A stretch of DNA of 15,748 bases, taken from assembly GCA_903898855.1 (NCBI GenBank), contig CAIUHB010000161.1, positions 1-15,748 on the forward strand, given 5' to 3'. The position numbers and the translations under genes were made by a program. The stretch comes from an uncultured Actinomycetes bacterium. Lineage in GTDB: Bacteria; Actinomycetota; Actinomycetes; Nanopelagicales; Nanopelagicaceae. Below are positions 1 through 5,898 of the stretch, one piece after another (within the stretch, counting starts at the first letter, position 1; every line of letters begins with the position of its first letter). A model generated the notes under the pieces. The model saw only the letters and a program-made list of their open reading frames with translations. It made no database searches and was not told the DNA's origin.

Positions 1-48
1 TTCTATTACAACCTTTACGCCAGCCAGTTCGCCAGCGCCATCGATTAA
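1..48 (+). CDS. 3' end of a truncated upstream gene, product unknown
   Basis: Frame 1 from the window edge reads FYYNLYASQFASAID and then TAA at 46-48. The frame is open from the first base, so this is probably the C-terminus of a gene that starts outside the window. Its stop overlaps the stop of the convergent phosphatase gene by a few bases, as is common for tail-to-tail neighbours. Fifteen residues are too few to assign a family. A polysaccharide-biosynthesis protein would fit beside a tyrosine phosphatase, but that is only a guess. Confidence 0.5.
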   Translation, partial: FYYNLYASQFASAID

Positions 49-530
49 ACCAAGCGGGCGATAAGTCCATCCACGGCGCGCTCGATCATCGCCAGTACAT
101 CCTCGAAGGCGTCGATCTCGTGGCCCCATGGGTCCGGCACGACTAACTTCTCGGCCTCCGGCGCATACGGATCAATGTCCGCCAGCGCAGGATCAAATTG
201 GCGCAGGAGAAATACCTTCGACTTAAACGTCGCATCATCGGTAGCGCCCTTAATGATGGCGCGGTTTGTTTGGTCCATGCAGAGAATCAAGTCTTGCGAA
301 TCAAAGGATGTCCGCCGGAACTGTCGAGCGGTATGCGTGTAGTCATATCCCGCTTCGCTCCATACCCGCTCCGATAAATTATGCGCAGGTTCACCCTCGT
401 GATAATTCGCGGTGCCCGAGCTGTTGACGATGATGCGCGGATGGTTCAGCGAAGAAGCGCGATCATGCAGGACTGCCGCGGCCAGAGGGGAGCGGCAGAT
501 ATTGCCGAGACAGACCATCTCGATATGCAA
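45..530 (-). CDS. low-molecular-weight protein tyrosine phosphatase
   Basis: Cytoplasmic phosphatase that removes phosphate from phosphotyrosine through a cysteinyl-phosphate intermediate. With the start used here (TTG at 530) it has 161 residues, the usual family length. The N-terminus carries the P-loop VCLGNICRSP (nucleophile C7, phosphate-binding R13, CX5R). The general-acid motif DPWG lies near the C-terminus (about D133), and an HTARQF segment sits mid-protein. The frame stays open to a TTG at 596, but that codon lies inside the repeat unit beginning at 594 and would add an atypical 22-residue leader. TTG 530 has AAGGG about 10 nt upstream and gives LHIEMVCLGN, matching the short first strand of the family; ATG 518 would remove that strand. 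In bacteria such enzymes often work with tyrosine kinases of exopolysaccharide export. No kinase is visible here. Confidence 0.9.
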   Translation of the reverse strand: MHIEMVCLGNICRSPLAAAVLHDRASSLNHPRIIVNSSGTANYHEGEPAHNLSERVWSEAGYDYTHTARQFRRTSFDSQDLILCMDQTNRAIIKGATDDATFKSKVFLLRQFDPALADIDPYAPEAEKLVVPDPWGHEIDAFEDVLAMIERAVDGLIARLV

Positions 531-653
531 TTCGCTCTTGCCCTTGAGTGCGGATAGATACGCGTCATTCACAAGAAGAGAATAGTGGTAACGCAAAGTA
601 GTTTTAATAATTCACGAATAACCTTGCTATGTATTCTCAATAGGCATACGCTT

Positions 654-682
654 CAAGAAGAAGAAACGGGGATTGCTCCCCG
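654..682 (-). terminator. intrinsic-terminator-like hairpin after micropeptide ORF, copy 1
   Basis: On the minus strand CGGGGA-GCAA-TCCCCG (682 to 667) forms a 6-bp stem with a GNRA tetraloop, extended by a G·U pair, followed by the pyrimidine-rich tail TTTCTTCTTCTT (down to 655). The second repeat has the matching stem with a GAAA loop and the tail TTCTTCTTCTT. Position (about 48 nt after the micropeptide stop) and the U-rich tail suggest transcription termination. A second small hairpin (CCCG-7 nt-CGGG, 692-706) lies between ORF and terminator in both copies. Confidence 0.6.
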
Positions 683-729
683 CCCCTTCTACCCGCGCGA
701 TACGGGCCTAGGTTTGTGGACTTTGTCTC

Positions 730-813
730 TTATCGAGATGCTCTCCAAGTGATTATTGCAGCAATTAGGTTGCTGATAATGACCACTAGAGAAATCCACT
801 TACTAAGACTCAT
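730..813 (-). CDS. 27-residue single-helix membrane micropeptide, copy 1
   Basis: The ORF starts with ATG at 813, preceded on the minus strand by a strong Shine-Dalgarno GGAGGT (818-823) at normal spacing, and ends with TAA at 730-732. The peptide begins MSLSKWISL, continues with a hydrophobic stretch (VVIISNLIAAII, residues 10-21) and ends TWRASR. That is a one-span membrane peptide with a positive C-terminal end. Seen directly: the second copy (2152-2235) has the same length, start, stop and SD. Of 27 codons 11 are identical, 9 differ synonymously (including a Ser AGT to TCT switch) and 7 differ by conservative changes confined to the membrane span. That is a coding signature. Function is unknown. 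A type I toxin-like or small regulatory membrane peptide is an inference from size, topology, tandem copies and the structured leader. Confidence 0.75.
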   Translation of the reverse strand: MSLSKWISLVVIISNLIAAIITWRASR

Positions 814-833
814 ACCTACCTCCGTTCTCTAAG

Positions 834-940
834 TTCCACCGGAAGGTGGAAAGCAATTGGTTTGTTTGTGGTGACGGATCAAACCAATGGAGAACGAAAG
901 AAACGGGCAAGACGCAAATTACGCGCCTTGCCCATTTCTT
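834..940 (-). ncRNA. structured 5' leader of micropeptide mRNA, copy 1
   Basis: On the minus strand, upstream of the micropeptide, three hairpins follow one another. First is a long stem at 898-940 (14 outer pairs, a mismatch, three inner pairs). Second is a 9-bp stem ATTGGTTTG/CAAACCAAT at 856-888. Third is TTCCACC-TTCC-GGTGGAA at 834-851, just before the SD. In copy 1 the long stem has a C·A mismatch if read on the plus strand but a U·G wobble on the minus strand, which points to a minus-strand RNA. The ACCUUC portion of the third hairpin can also pair with the SD (GGAGGU) in six pairs, which would hide it. Confidence 0.5.
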
Positions 941-999
941 ATTGGGGGAGAAGGTCTAACTGTGGAGAAGCCGGGCTGTGCAAAAGCGTCAATCCCATT

Positions 1000-1005
1000 T
1001 ATTCT
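1000..1005 (+). promoter_or_regulatory. -10 element TATTCT, likely leaderless promoter of DUF4236-TPR gene
   Basis: TATTCT matches the TAnnnT -10 consensus and ends 6 nt before the ATG at 1012, so transcription would begin at or very near the start codon. No convincing Shine-Dalgarno or -35 box is visible. The same arrangement occurs before three other plus-strand genes in the window. Confidence 0.45.
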
Positions 1006-1011
1006 TGAGAT

Positions 1012-2010
1012 ATGACTCTTCGCTTTCGCAAATCGGTAAAAATCATTCCTGGCGTACGGATCAATTTTAACAAGAACTCCACGAGTATGACCTTCGGAGT
1101 CCGCGGCGCACACGTCACTATGAATAACCGAGGTGATATCTATCGCTCGGTAGGAATCCCAGGCACTGGTCTCTACGATGTTGAGCGCACGTCGGGCAAG
1201 GCCCGCGCTGCTGCCCGTGCGCAACAACCAGCCCTCACAATGCCGCCCATCACTAAGGTCGGTCTCTTCGCACCGGCATACATGAAGGCGTTCGCCAAGA
1301 TCGTCGGCGATCTTTCACCTGAGAAATACGGCGAATTCATCGAACAATTCCCAGACCACGCACTGACCCCCAATCTCTTCAGCACAACTGCTCTAGTGGG
1401 CAAAGCGGACACATTCGAAAAGGGTGCAAAGATTCTGGCGGATTCATGGGCGCGACGCGAAGAAATTGCCAAAGATGACCTCTTCATCAAGTTCTCGGAA
1501 GCCATCACGGTCCATGTCCCAATAACGCCAGGGTTGACCGTCCCCATGCCCTTCACAATTAAGGCGCTGGGGCTTATTTATGCCGAGATTCTCCAGGCGC
1601 AGCAGAAATACACAGAGGCGTTAGCAGTCCTTGCTGAACTGGATACTGATATCGACGTCCAGATTTCCACCGCGGAGGTTGAGCTGCAGCTCGGTCAATA
1701 TGACGAAGTCATAGATACGACTGAAGGTGTTACGAACGAGGACGATGGGACCGCCATTCTCTTGATTTTTCGTGGGATAGCGATGCGGGAACAAGGAAAC
1801 TTCGAGGCGGCAATCGAGGAGTTCAAATTGGCGCGTGCGAAGAAATCTAATCATTCGGAAGTTCTCAATAAGGCGCTCTTTGAAAGAGGAGTGACCTATC
1901 AGAAAATGAAGAAGACGGCACTTGCTATCAAGGACTTCGAAAAGATTCTTGTATCCGATGGATCCTACGAAGGCGTAAAAGAAAAGTTGGCTGAGTTAAA
2001 GAAGGAATAG
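1012..2010 (+). CDS. DUF4236 domain protein with C-terminal TPR repeats
   Basis: The N-terminal 55 or so residues (LRFRKSVKIIPGVRINFNKN ... VGIPGTGLY) fit the DUF4236 pattern: RFRKS near the start, a GVRxN strand, and a closing GIPGTG. This family is often fused to other domains, and its function is unsettled. Residues about 60-185 show no family I recognise. From about 185 to 332 there are helical pairs of TPR type, for example the helices around IYAEILQAQQKYTEALAVL, GIAMREQGNFEAAIEEFKLA and ALFERGVTYQKMKKTALAIK. No signal peptide or membrane span is seen, so it is probably cytoplasmic. The start is fixed by the family, whose members begin just before RFRKS. The gene lies alone on the plus strand, exactly between the two direct repeats, and faces the minus-strand transcript of copy 2. 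Confidence 0.85.
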   Translation: MTLRFRKSVKIIPGVRINFNKNSTSMTFGVRGAHVTMNNRGDIYRSVGIPGTGLYDVERTSGKARAAARAQQPALTMPPITKVGLFAPAYMKAFAKIVGDLSPEKYGEFIEQFPDHALTPNLFSTTALVGKADTFEKGAKILADSWARREEIAKDDLFIKFSEAITVHVPITPGLTVPMPFTIKALGLIYAEILQAQQKYTEALAVLAELDTDIDVQISTAEVELQLGQYDEVIDTTEGVTNEDDGTAILLIFRGIAMREQGNFEAAIEEFKLARAKKSNHSEVLNKALFERGVTYQKMKKTALAIKDFEKILVSDGSYEGVKEKLAELKKE

Positions 2011-2077
2011 TTCAACTCAAAGTAGTTTTAATAATTCACGAATAGCCTTGCTATGAATCCTCAACAGGCATACGCTT

Positions 2078-2107
2078 TAAGAAGAAGAAGCGGGGATTTC
2101 TCCCCGC
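2078..2107 (-). terminator. intrinsic-terminator-like hairpin after micropeptide ORF, copy 2
   Basis: On the minus strand GCGGGGA-GAAA-TCCCCGC (2107 to 2090) is a perfect 7-bp stem with a GNRA tetraloop, followed by TTCTTCTTCTT. Compared with copy 1 the loop changes from GCAA to GAAA, still GNRA, and the outer pair changes from G·U to G-C. The companion hairpin ACCCG-7 nt-CGGGT is at 2115-2131. Both changes preserve minus-strand RNA structure. Confidence 0.6.
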
Positions 2108-2151
2108 GACTCCTACCCGCTGATTACGGGTCTAAATAAGTGGTACACCTC

Positions 2152-2235
2152 TTATCGAGATGCTCTCCAGGTAATTACTGCGACAACTAAGTTGCCGAAG
2201 ATAATCGCCAAAGAGATCCATTTAGATAAACTCAT
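2152..2235 (-). CDS. 27-residue single-helix membrane micropeptide, copy 2
   Basis: Paralogue of the ORF at 730-813. ATG is at 2235, SD GGAGGT (2240-2245) at the same spacing, and TAA at 2152-2154. The peptide begins MSLSKWISL, has the hydrophobic segment AIIFGNLVVAVI (residues 10-21) and ends TWRASR. The ends are identical in protein to copy 1 although their codons differ at Leu3, Ser4, Lys5, Ile7, Leu9 and Thr22. Only the membrane span varies, with V/A, V/I, I/F, S/G, I/V and A/V exchanges. This fits selection on a membrane-inserted peptide with conserved charged or aromatic ends. Function is not known. It lies downstream, on the same strand, of the TPR operon, separated by the long 2322-2364 hairpin. 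Confidence 0.75.
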   Translation of the reverse strand: MSLSKWISLAIIFGNLVVAVITWRASR

Positions 2236-2255
2236 AAACACCTCCGCTCTCTAAG

Positions 2256-2364
2256 TTCCACCGGAAGGTGGAATAACAGGAAGTTCTGGTTCGGTGATGA
2301 ATCGAACGACCTGGAGAACGAAAGAAACGGGCAAGACGCAAATTACGCGCCTTGCCCGTTTCTT
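2256..2364 (-). ncRNA. structured 5' leader of micropeptide mRNA, copy 2
   Basis: Equivalent of the copy 1 leader. A long hairpin at 2322-2364 has a 14-bp perfect outer stem AAGAAACGGGCAAG/CTTGCCCGTTTCTT. A hairpin with GGTTCG (2288-2293) and CGAAC (2303-2307) replaces GGTTTG/CAAAC of copy 1, a true compensatory change. The TTCCACC/GGTGGAA hairpin (2256-2273) stands before the SD. The long hairpin is also 48 nt past the stop of the minus-strand gene ending at 2412, so it could serve as that operon's terminator, although its tail is only weakly U-rich. Confidence 0.5.
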
Positions 2365-2411
2365 ATTGGGGGCGAAGGTCTAACTGTGGAGAAGAAGCAA
2401 TTGTGGAAAAA

Positions 2412-3011
2412 CTATTTAGCGCTATTTGCGGATGGCGTTGGCGAAGCCGTCTCCGTGTACATGTTTATATACATCGCAGCCATATCGTTATTTCCACCAA
2501 TCCCACTATTCACGATGCGACCGGTCGCATCAATCTGCTGGTAACCCAATTGAGTCAGATAGATCTCGCGGCCCATTTGGATTGGCGTATCGAGCCATAA
2601 GGCAACGGGTGTAAACGAAAACTTACCCTCAGCGCAATCAGGCGTGCAGTTATTCTCAAAGTATTCACCCGTGCCCTGGGCTGACAGCGGTGTCCACGTG
2701 GTCCATCGAATGCCACGAATGCCGGTGTTCCCATCAGCGCACGCAAAGTAGACCACATCCGGCTTATAACTATTTGGAATTTCGCAGACATAGGTAAAGA
2801 CATGGGTCCCTGCCGTTTTCACATTTAATGCAGTGGTGGGTGTGGGCCATGGAGTGGGGGAGGGCGAAGCAGTATCAACCACGGTGGTAGTCGACGAATC
2901 GTTGGAGCTGGTGAAAAGTGAGGCGCCCACTCCAATAACCAACACTCCACCGATGAGACCGGCCAGTGCAATCAAGGCAATCCGCCCTGGCCCCACGTTA
3001 AAGGTTTTCAT
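2412..3011 (-). CDS. membrane-anchored extracytoplasmic protein, function unknown
   Basis: 199 residues. A short cytoplasmic N-terminus is followed by one hydrophobic segment (about residues 9-33, IALIALAGLIGGVLVIGVGA), a Ser/Thr/Pro linker (about 34-60), and an extracytoplasmic domain. That domain contains YVCEIPN, a CADGNTGIRGIRWTTW stretch, GTGEY and NNCTPDCAEGKF, with four cysteines in all that may form disulfides. I recognise this Cys/Trp pattern from uncharacterised secreted actinobacterial proteins but cannot name a family. The C-terminus is again Ser/Pro-rich. There is no lipobox. The ATG overlaps the TGA of the upstream TPR gene (ATGA, 3008-3011), indicating translational coupling, so the TPR protein and this anchored protein are probably made together. 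Confidence 0.8.
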   Translation of the reverse strand: MKTFNVGPGRIALIALAGLIGGVLVIGVGASLFTSSNDSSTTTVVDTASPSPTPWPTPTTALNVKTAGTHVFTYVCEIPNSYKPDVVYFACADGNTGIRGIRWTTWTPLSAQGTGEYFENNCTPDCAEGKFSFTPVALWLDTPIQMGREIYLTQLGYQQIDATGRIVNSGIGGNNDMAAMYINMYTETASPTPSANSAK

Positions 3012-3955
3012 GACGCGATTGTTTCACTTTCATCATTGACCAGCGCTGCAAATCGCTCCAACCGCGCCATCACCTCGTTCGCTTCCTTTTCGCGGCCTGT
3101 CGCCCGATAAACATCGGCCATGACGGTTTCAATATCGAGAATGTCCTTGTACCGCGGTGGGTTTTGTGACTGCATCAAAGTCAGCGCTTCTCGACAATTT
3201 TTGAGCGCGTCGTCCCACATATAACGGGCGACTGATATTTTGCCCAGCAAGAAAAGCCCTTCACCGACCCTTCGGTCTTTTTCATAAATTCGAAAGACTT
3301 CAAGCGCCCGTTCCACATACCCCTGCGCTTCGATAGGAGAGCCCATCGCAAGTAGCGCCTCGCCAATATTGTGATCGGCCATCGCGACGTATTCGTATTG
3401 CTCGTTCTCTTTTGCCAACTGTCGGGCCTCGCGTTGCACTTCTAGCTCCTCATCGAACCGCCCCAGTTCATACAAGCACGCGCCCACCATCAACAAGTCA
3501 TAAACGACCGCTTCGGTATCCGCATTCGCGCGATTCTGCTCCAGTGTTAGTCGGTAATAAGCCAGCGCAGCCTCGTAATCCTTATCCTCAAACTTCCACC
3601 AGCATCGTTTGTTCTCCCACACGACGCCGGTCTTGTCAGCTGCCTCTCGAAACAGCTCGAGTCCTCGGTCTAGGAATGCATACGCCTCGTCATGACGGCC
3701 CAACTCTCGGGCGTTAATGGCGATGGCTACGTAGCTTTCTGCCTGTTCTACCTGCCGCATTGGATCAACCGAGAAGATCTCTAACGCTTCTTCAGCCAAT
3801 CGCATCGAGTGCGCCCATTGATTTGCACGCCAGGCGTATCGAGCCAATTTCATCAGACTCAACGCTCGCTCAAAACCCTCGAGCGCACCCAGCTGCTTCC
3901 ACTCTTCTTGCCAGCAATGAGGGCAACCCCCGTTGTCGTGATGATTCTGACTCAT
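3008..3955 (-). CDS. TPR repeat protein with N-terminal CPHC motif
   Basis: 315 residues, almost wholly alpha-helical TPR-like repeats from about residue 25 to 300, for example AEEALEIF, YAFLDRGLELF, EAALAYYRLTLEQN, EELEVQREARQLA, IEAQGYVERALEVF and DALKNCREALTLM. These form a protein-binding superhelix. The N-terminus has HHDNGGCPHCW (C11, C14), a possible half metal site; no second Cys pair is nearby, so metal binding is uncertain. There is no signal peptide. It sits 31 nt after another TPR gene and overlaps the next gene by ATGA, so it is the middle gene of a three-gene operon. It is clearly a diverged relative, in architecture at least, of the protein encoded at 3987-4904. The partner it binds cannot be read from the sequence. 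Only a weak SD is visible, as expected for an internal operon gene. Confidence 0.85.
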   Translation of the reverse strand: MSQNHHDNGGCPHCWQEEWKQLGALEGFERALSLMKLARYAWRANQWAHSMRLAEEALEIFSVDPMRQVEQAESYVAIAINARELGRHDEAYAFLDRGLELFREAADKTGVVWENKRCWWKFEDKDYEAALAYYRLTLEQNRANADTEAVVYDLLMVGACLYELGRFDEELEVQREARQLAKENEQYEYVAMADHNIGEALLAMGSPIEAQGYVERALEVFRIYEKDRRVGEGLFLLGKISVARYMWDDALKNCREALTLMQSQNPPRYKDILDIETVMADVYRATGREKEANEVMARLERFAALVNDESETIAS

Positions 3956-3986
3956 GCGCTCTGTTTATCCAATCCCACTGACGCCC

Positions 3987-4015
3987 CTACTGTCCGAGAA
4001 TTTCTCGGACAGTAG
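3987..4015 (-). repeat. perfect 14-bp inverted repeat spanning a stop codon
   Basis: CTACTGTCCGAGAA, one base, then TTCTCGGACAGTAG: a 29-nt perfect hairpin with both arms inside the last nine codons and stop of the TPR gene. No U-run follows on the minus strand (GGGGCGTCAGTG), so it is not a standard intrinsic terminator. It may be an mRNA-stabilising or processing structure, an attenuator between the two TPR genes, or a protein-binding palindrome. Confidence 0.8.
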
Positions 4016-4904
4016 CAAGACGACCTTCGATTTCCGCAGCGAGCTCTTCGCGATCTGTTGCTCGGCAGAGCATCGCTTGAGCCGTTTCGATACTGACAAT
4101 CAACTGCCAGTCCGTTTCATACATCGAACGAGCGGCGAACAATGCGCTTGATAGCGCCTCATTTGCCTCATCCCATTGCTCGAGCAGGTAGTGCGCCTCG
4201 CCCTTGATGGCCAGACACCAGGCGATGCGAGCATCGCTGGCAATCGTGCGAGCCACATCAAGTGCACGATTCGCGTGCACAAGAGCCTCTGCGCCATCCT
4301 TCATCTCAGTCAAGATGCCGGCAATAGATTCGTCGCACCGCGCGACTTCCACGATTGCCTTGCGCTCCTTGAAGAGATCTCGGGCTCGTCGATATGTAGT
4401 TATTGCTTCGGGGTAATTCTCGAGTTGGCCATATGCCACGGCCACGTTATATAAAGACTTCGCTAACCATTCCTGATTGCCATCTATCTCATTGACTCGC
4501 ACCGCTTCTAGATGGCAGTTGAGGTTGTTCTGCCAGTCTCCTAGTTCGCCGTACCAGATTGCTTGGGTCCGAAGAAGATCATCCACGAAGGGATAGTGAT
4601 CTGCTCGGTAGATATCTACCGCCTTGCCTAAGACGTTCACCGCGTCTTGGGTTCGATGGAGTTCTTTAAGTGAGTAACTGATGCCGGTATACGCATTTGC
4701 GATATCGGCGTTTGCAGCTTTCGCGCCGAGTGATTGATAAATCTCTGACGCTGTCTCTGCCAGCGCTAGAGCTTCATCTCCTGCTCCTCGATACGTTGCC
4801 TGTTGTGCTAACCGAAGTAATACTTCGGCTCGTTCTTCTCCGTCGGTCTGCGGCAGTTGCTGCCACAGCTCTTTCTCGCTCGGATCTTTATCTTCTATTG
4901 CCAC
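3987..4904 (-). CDS. TPR repeat protein, first gene of operon
   Basis: 305 residues composed of about six to seven TPR-like helical pairs between residues 25 and 300, including EVLLRLAQQATYRGAGDEAL, AYTGISYSLKELHRTQDAV, SLYNVAVAYGQLENYPEAIT and CLAIKGEAHYLLEQWDEANE. No enzymatic domain, DNA-binding motif, signal peptide or membrane span is seen, so a cytoplasmic scaffold or adaptor is most likely. The start is GTG at 4904, placed just after a GGGGAAGGA purine tract; no ATG exists nearby in frame. The final codons (TVREILGQ-stop) form one arm pair of a perfect inverted repeat. It is transcribed away from the coiled-coil gene at 4998 from a shared 93-nt region and is followed 31 nt later by a second TPR gene. 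Confidence 0.85.
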   Translation of the reverse strand: MAIEDKDPSEKELWQQLPQTDGEERAEVLLRLAQQATYRGAGDEALALAETASEIYQSLGAKAANADIANAYTGISYSLKELHRTQDAVNVLGKAVDIYRADHYPFVDDLLRTQAIWYGELGDWQNNLNCHLEAVRVNEIDGNQEWLAKSLYNVAVAYGQLENYPEAITTYRRARDLFKERKAIVEVARCDESIAGILTEMKDGAEALVHANRALDVARTIASDARIAWCLAIKGEAHYLLEQWDEANEALSSALFAARSMYETDWQLIVSIETAQAMLCRATDREELAAEIEGRLATVREILGQ

Positions 4905-4919
4905 TCCTTCCCCTGAGGA

Positions 4920-4961
4920 TTACGTAACGTATATCGGCCCTCTGACATTCCCGAGGATGTC
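4920..4961. promoter_or_regulatory. divergent intergenic region with two palindromes
   Basis: The 93 nt between the divergent genes at 4904 and 4998 contain TTACGTAA (4920-4927, a perfect 8-nt palindrome extended by a further CGTAT) and GACATTC-CCGA-GGATGTC (4944-4961, one mismatch). Either could be an operator. No factor can be named, and short palindromes also arise by chance. Confidence 0.3.
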
Positions 4962-4985
4962 CGATTTGTGAGCTTTTCTAGCCCC

Positions 4986-4991
4986 TACTCT
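4986..4991 (+). promoter_or_regulatory. -10 element TACTCT, likely leaderless promoter
   Basis: TACTCT (TAnnnT) ends 6 nt before the GTG at 4998, placing the transcription start at the start codon. No SD is present. The first in-frame ATG is at 5010 and would be an alternative start. Confidence 0.4.
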
Positions 4992-4997
4992 TAGTCA

Positions 4998-5897
4998 GTG
5001 CAACGCCAAATGACCCGAATCGGTCGCTTTAAGGACTTTGAAGTCTGCCTTGAGCCCGGGGAATTCTTAAAGGATCTACGTATTTACGAAGACCAAAAGA
5101 GCTACTCACAGTATGACGAGCTCCTTCGAGAAAAGAATCAACTAACCGATGCCATTGCTCTACATGAAAGAGAACTGGAGGAGTGCAAAACTCAACTCCT
5201 GGATCTCCGATCAGAGTACGAAAAATGGAACAATATTTATCAGCTTAGACCCCCTAATTCGGATATCTCGCTTGTTAAATCAAAGCGTATGGATTTGCAC
5301 GAATCAATATTTACAGTTCAAGTCCGCCAGTCCAAGCTTCTCGTAAAAAGTCAAAATGACACATCGAGACTGGAAGATATTACCTCGCTGACATTGACAG
5401 TTTTCCCGCTGGCAGAGAAGTCCCGAAAGTTTTACGAAATATATGATACCGAAATTAGTTATTACTCGCGATTTACGCTATCTGGACCATATAGCGATTA
5501 TCCGTTCGTGATTTCACCCAAGGATTATTATGGAATCCTTGGATACTCGCTTCCGGAATGTCACGTACTCAATGAGGAAACCGAACTGGCTAAGTTGGTT
5601 TTCGGTGGAAAAGTCGGGCGTGAATTTTCACGATTGGTTCCGAGCGGCCAAGTAGAGGAATTTCGAATATTGACGACCGAGGTTATGTCTTCTTCGGCAA
5701 TCAATGAAGTGATGAATCTATTCCAAGCTCGGCAGGAAACACATAGTCGCCTTGCGCGCTCTCTCTCAAAAAACAGACATGACGCTGGCGATCATGATCG
5801 CTGGAAAGACGGAGCCAGGGATGACGCAAGTGCATTATGTAATGAATGCAAAGTTCCTGTTTTCGGGCGGCACAAGCCCGGCTGCAAATTCCACTAA
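4998..5897 (+). CDS. coiled-coil protein with C-terminal Cys/His cluster, function unknown
   Basis: 299 residues, not recognised. After a short N-terminal segment (RIGRFKDFEVCLEPGEF) there is a predicted coiled coil at about residues 35-78 (EKNQLTDAIALHERELEE and following), a second helical stretch to about 125, then a mixed region rich in Tyr and Phe (about 145-190) and a charged, His/Asp-rich linker (about 255-275). The extreme C-terminus is CNECKVPVFGRHKPGCKFH: C-x2-C-x8-H-x3-C-x2-H spacing that could bind one zinc ion. No membrane span or signal peptide. Base composition and codon use look more AT-rich than the neighbouring TPR genes, which could mean later acquisition. GTG 4998 or ATG 5010 are both possible starts. 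It ends one base from the convergent small gene at 5899. Confidence 0.7.
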   Translation: MQRQMTRIGRFKDFEVCLEPGEFLKDLRIYEDQKSYSQYDELLREKNQLTDAIALHERELEECKTQLLDLRSEYEKWNNIYQLRPPNSDISLVKSKRMDLHESIFTVQVRQSKLLVKSQNDTSRLEDITSLTLTVFPLAEKSRKFYEIYDTEISYYSRFTLSGPYSDYPFVISPKDYYGILGYSLPECHVLNEETELAKLVFGGKVGREFSRLVPSGQVEEFRILTTEVMSSSAINEVMNLFQARQETHSRLARSLSKNRHDAGDHDRWKDGARDDASALCNECKVPVFGRHKPGCKFH

Positions 5898-5898
5898 G

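Larger units (their letters stand above)
594..970. repeat. direct repeat copy 1 (micropeptide/structured RNA element)
   Basis: This 377-base segment aligns end to end with 2018-2394, which has the same length and carries only a pair of compensating 2-nt indels (offset 1424 at both ends, 1422 in the middle). The best conserved blocks are the left end (gttttaataattcacgaata), the SD region with the TTCCACC/GGTGGAA hairpin, and the GAACGAAAGAAACGGG hairpin on the right. No terminal inverted repeats or transposase are visible. It contains a 27-residue minus-strand ORF and several RNA hairpins. Apart from this element the stretch 597-1011 holds only the short 971-1011 promoter region of the next gene. 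Confidence 0.9.
2018..2394. repeat. direct repeat copy 2 (micropeptide/structured RNA element)
   Basis: This is the second copy of the 377-base element at 594-970, in the same orientation, starting 8 nt after the stop of the DUF4236-TPR gene and ending 17 nt before the stop of the convergent membrane-protein gene. It retains the micropeptide ORF, its SD, the terminator-like hairpin and the leader hairpins. It accounts for nearly all of the 2011-2411 intergenic stretch. Confidence 0.9.

Noticed and set aside
834..851. Short repeated palindrome considered as CRISPR repeat or REP element
   Set aside because: It occurs only twice, 1.4 kb apart, always within the larger element, with no spacer array.
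919..1227. 102-codon minus-strand frame across the start of the DUF4236 gene
   Set aside because: It overlaps the conserved N-terminal DUF4236 codons and the copy 1 hairpin and lacks an SD; shadow frame.
594..2394. Composite transposon or insertion sequence formed by the direct repeats
   Set aside because: No transposase, terminal inverted repeats or target duplications are visible; the repeats contain a selected ORF and RNA structures instead. Recombination between them remains possible.
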